A stretch of DNA of 60,000 nucleotides from Antedon mediterranea (Eukaryota; Echinodermata; Crinoidea; Comatulida; Antedonidae): positions 7,447,001 through 7,507,000 of the forward strand of contig NC_092677.1 of assembly GCF_964355755.1 (NCBI RefSeq), written 5' to 3'. This document shows, piece after piece, positions 56,631 through 60,000 of this stretch. Position 1 is the first letter of the stretch; every line of letters begins with the position of its first letter. The position numbers and the translations under genes are program-made. The notes below the pieces were generated by a model. It was not told the DNA's origin. It did no database searches and worked only from the letters and a program-made list of their open reading frames with translations.

Positions 56631-59600
56631 TACTCTAGTAGCTAGATCAACTTTCGTATGCACTTTGAGGTCCAGAGAATTTGACTTCAGAAATTGGTTT
56701 AGGGTGGTCAAACAATCATATTTGGCTTGGTTACACATTTTGAAAATGTGACGAAAGGTCAAAAGGTCAAGGTGAAAGGTCATAAGACCAAACATAAATA
56801 TGTCCTTAAATCTCAACAACCACTGGTCACAACGAGGTAATTTTGGTCTTAAATTAATCAGAAGGTATACATTTATATTCAGTCTAATGGGACATTTTAG
56901 TAAAAAATAACCGGAAATGCCATTTATGACCTTTGACCCACAACCCAAGGCATGTATGTATCTCCGTAACTACTGGTCGTAGACACTTGAATTTGGTTTT
57001 AAATTGTTCGAAATATATGTTTTGTTATTTGTTACACATTTTGAAAAATGTTACAAAAGGTCAAAGGGTCAAGGTCAAGGGTTATTTGAACAAATAAAAA
57101 AAGGTACTTGTATCTCGGCAACCACTGGTCGCAGCAAGTCAATTTTGGTCTCAAAATGTTCAGAAAGCATGCATTTATATTCCACCTAATGGGGCATTTT
57201 AGTCAAAAATGATCAGAAATGCCATTTCTGACCTTTGACCCACATACCTTCATATATCTGTAAGTACAGGTCGTAGAAACTTAAATTTGGTATCAAATTG
57301 TTCGAAATATACATATTTACATTCATTGTAATAGAAAATGTGGTTAAAGGATGAACAGAAATACTATTACTAATGTTTCAAACAAAAAACATATCTACAC
57401 AACTTATCCTTAGAGTTTAGACAGTAATGTTATGCAATAACTGATACTTTAAATTGTTTTAATTTCAAGTACTAGTTATTGCTGTCCCCGAGGACATTTT
57501 GATAGAAACGTTAAGCTCAACAGTTCTTTTCAGAATGCTAGAAGTAACTTGCCATATGTATCTGATTAAACGCCCCAGGCATTTATTGTTCAAAAGGGTT
57601 TTAGGGGGAAAGGAGGCATCTTTATTTGGGGTATAATATGGTAACATGTATAATCCACCTAGATGTAAAAAAATACTGCACAATTAATATCAAAAAGTGA
57701 TAAAATTATGTCAAAATGCTTGGTAAATTGTAGATTATGGTAGTTAATGAAATGTGTTGACGTGATACAATTATTGTGTAAATGCATGTGGCGGGGCGTT
57801 TATTCCGCATGGTGTTCTATTGGAGGGAATGGTGGCGTTTATTTGAAGGAATACTCTAATTTTAATAATTGTATTTCGTTTCTCAACTGATAAAAGGTAC
57901 TTTACATGATTCGTTTTCCTCTTTATGCTTTTTAACGAAATGTTTCTGTCTTTTAAAATAAAAGTGATAGATTCCATTAAATAGATCTTCTCCTCCAGGT
58001 GCCAGTATAATGATATAAAACAATGACACATCATTATCCTGACACGATTGCACTCATAATGGATCTTCATTCTATCATCTATTTGTTTGTAACTACAATT
58101 TGACAACAATCTTTTGCATAGTTTTAAATTCCAATACATAGTTTCATTTTACTATTGTACAATATGTCCAGCTTTCCTGAAAACACCCTTGTGTAAGTAC
58201 AGTGTTGTAGTATGATTATATCATGATAAACTTCTGATGCTTTTATTGTCAATGCATTCAGTACCTAAAACATGTCAAAGTTTCTAGTGGTATTGATAAT
58301 AAATCTCCAGAAATATATATTGTTATTATCTACACTGGGAACAGACGTGTACGTATATGTATAAGTTTTGTCGTTGACATTCAAAACTATTATGCAACAG
58401 TGTTACGTAATAATGACAATGACTTGGTCTATTATTGTGGTCTCCGATACCTTTCATTACATGATTGTACTTCCACCAGGATAGAATGAGGTTTAATCCC
58501 GTTATTATTCTTATTATATATATATTTTTTTTATATATATATTGGGGTGCATTTATTTGATTATACATGTTACCATTATTACACCCAACAAAATAAACGC
58601 CTTCCCTGAATAAAGGCTTTTATTCGGGTAACTACAGTAAATTACTTCTAGCATTCTCAAAATGTTTGAACGTTCGGGGGTGAACAATACTTTCTAGCAT
58701 TATTATAAGCAAAAGTACAATTATTACAAACAGTAAAGGATTTGTTTTAATTCCTACAGTATAATGAAACTCATTAAGCATCAATTATTGCATAACATTA
58801 CTGTCTAATGATAAGTTGGGTAGATATGTTTTTCATTTAAAAGATTAGTAATTAATAGTATTTCTGATCATCTTTTATCCAAATTTTCTGTTAGAATGAA
58901 TGTAAATATGTGTATTTCTAACAATTTGATTGCTAAATTTAAGTTTCTACGACCTGTACTTACAGAGATAAGAAGATGCCCTGGTATGTATGTCAAAGGT
59001 CAGAAATGTCATTTCCGGTCATTTTTTACTAAAATGTTTCATTAGACTGAATATGAATGTATACCTTCTGAACATTTTGAGACCAAAATTTACTCGCTGT
59101 GACCAGTGGTTGCCGAGATACAAATACCTATTTGTGTTTATTCATATAACCCCTGGCCTTGACCTTTTGACCTTTTGTAACAGTGTTCAAAATGTGTAAC
59201 AAATAACTAAATGTATATTTCGAACAATTTGAGCCCAAATTCAAGTCTCTACGGCCAATAGTTATAGAGATACAGATATGCCCTGGTTTATGTGTCAAAG
59301 GTCAGAAATGGCATTTCCGGTCATTTTCGACTAAAATGTTTCATTAGACTGAATATGAATGTATACCTTCGGATTAATTTGAGACCAAAATTACCTCGCT
59401 GTGACCAGTGGTTGTCGAGATTTAAGGACATAATGGTGTTTGATCTTATAACCTTTGACCCTGACCTTTTGACATTTCGCCACATTTTCAAAATGTGTAA
59501 CCAAGCCAAAAATGATTGTTTGACCACCCTAAACCAATTTCTGAAGTCAAATTCTCTGGACCTCAAAGTGCATACGAAAGTTGATCTAGCTACTAGAGTA
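56631..59600. mobile_element. Foldback element, 3 kb, inserted inside the hairpin array
   Basis: TACTCTAGTAGCTAGATCAA at 56631 and its complement ending at 59600. The arms mirror for about 800 bp (to GTAATGTTATGCAATAA near 57425 and its complement near 58785). The spacer of about 1.3 kb has no convincing gene; the 122-codon minus frame at 57771-58139 matches nothing I know. ACA flanks both sides, and the interrupted hairpin unit resumes without loss. The arms repeat a ~145-bp module with nuclear-receptor-like GGTCA sites. Confidence 0.85.
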
Positions 59601-60000
59601 ACAGTGAATTAACAACGTGTATGTTAACTATTTAGGTGCCCTGACGGATGCCAATTAATACTTATCATATCCGTCAGGACACTACGTTACACAGTGAATT
59701 AACAACGTGTATGTTAACTATATAGGTGCCCTGACGGATGACAATTACCTATCATCCGTCAGGGCACTACCAGTTACACAGAGTGAATTAATAACGTGTA
59801 TGTTAACTATATAGGTGCCCTGACGGATGACAATTAATCCTTATCATCCGTCAGGGCACTACCAGTTAGGCCTACACAACAGTGAATTAACAACATGATA
59901 TGTTAACTTTATAGGTGCCCTGACGGATGACAATTAATCCTTATCATATCCGTCAGGGCACTACCAGTTAGGCCTACACAGTGAATTAACAACATGATAT
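59601..60000. repeat. Continuation of the hairpin array, four units plus a partial
   Basis: Same orientation and unit as 56096-56630. Stems near 59636, 59726, 59816 and 59916. It runs off the window end. Some loops carry extra TATC/ATC bases, but the arms remain paired. Confidence 0.92.

Noticed and set aside
57771-58139. 122-codon minus-strand frame in the foldback spacer
   Set aside because: AT-rich, no recognisable motif, no splice context; likely chance.

Overview
This is a repeat-rich, intron-containing animal nuclear region. The likely source is a marine invertebrate deuterostome, most plausibly an echinoderm. That is an inference from the Gmr1-type gypsy retrotransposon (a group described mainly from deuterostomes), the TTAGGG motif, the AT-rich non-coding DNA and the many foldback transposons. 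No species can be named from the sequence alone.

Two host genes are supported. At the left edge, on the minus strand, is the 5' part of PCIF1 (CAPAM), the mRNA cap m6Am methyltransferase. A probable 5' UTR exon and three phase-compatible coding exons carry the WW domain; the gene continues beyond position 1. In the right half, on the plus strand, is a complete ten-exon histidine acid phosphatase of the ACP2/ACPP family (27789-44598, about 430 aa). It has a signal peptide, an RHGDRSP motif, an HD motif and a C-terminal membrane helix. Its first exon lies 12.9 kb from the second, and that intron is a nest of transposons at least five layers deep. Two of its exon-intron junctions have been tandemly multiplied: a donor site x3 (79-bp unit) and an acceptor plus partial exon x6 (160/166-bp unit with internal TTAGGG motifs).

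Layout. 1-3240: PCIF1. 3250-6900: intergenic DNA with small hairpins, a LINE/SINE-like tail and MITEs. 6930-15102: a satellite of about 44 monomers (~180 bp) with a 3.31-kb higher-order repeat. 15103-26844: Harbinger-type MITEs, one of which holds an almost pristine Gmr1-like LTR retrotransposon (identical-looking 457-bp LTRs, CTCG target duplication). Its integrase is in turn split by an apparently intact two-gene Harbinger transposon (TTA duplication). 26847-27664: a TIR element. 27789-44598: acid phosphatase with intronic TEs (MULE-like, hAT-like, Helitron-like, a TRIM-like LTR element, foldbacks). 44744-48155: a Harbinger MITE interrupted by a 2.5-kb TIR element. 48965-49800: a 5'-truncated LINE. 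51795-53290: a 138-bp minisatellite. 53535-53789: a MULE-like MITE carrying a tRNA-like sequence. 54611-55490: a 475-bp duplication. 56096-60000: tandem perfect hairpins interrupted by a 3-kb foldback element.

The order of events can be read from nesting: MITE, then Gmr1, then Harbinger on the left; outer TIR element, then inner TIR element, then MULE-like element, then MITE inside acid phosphatase intron 1. Family names rest on motif recognition. No database search was possible.
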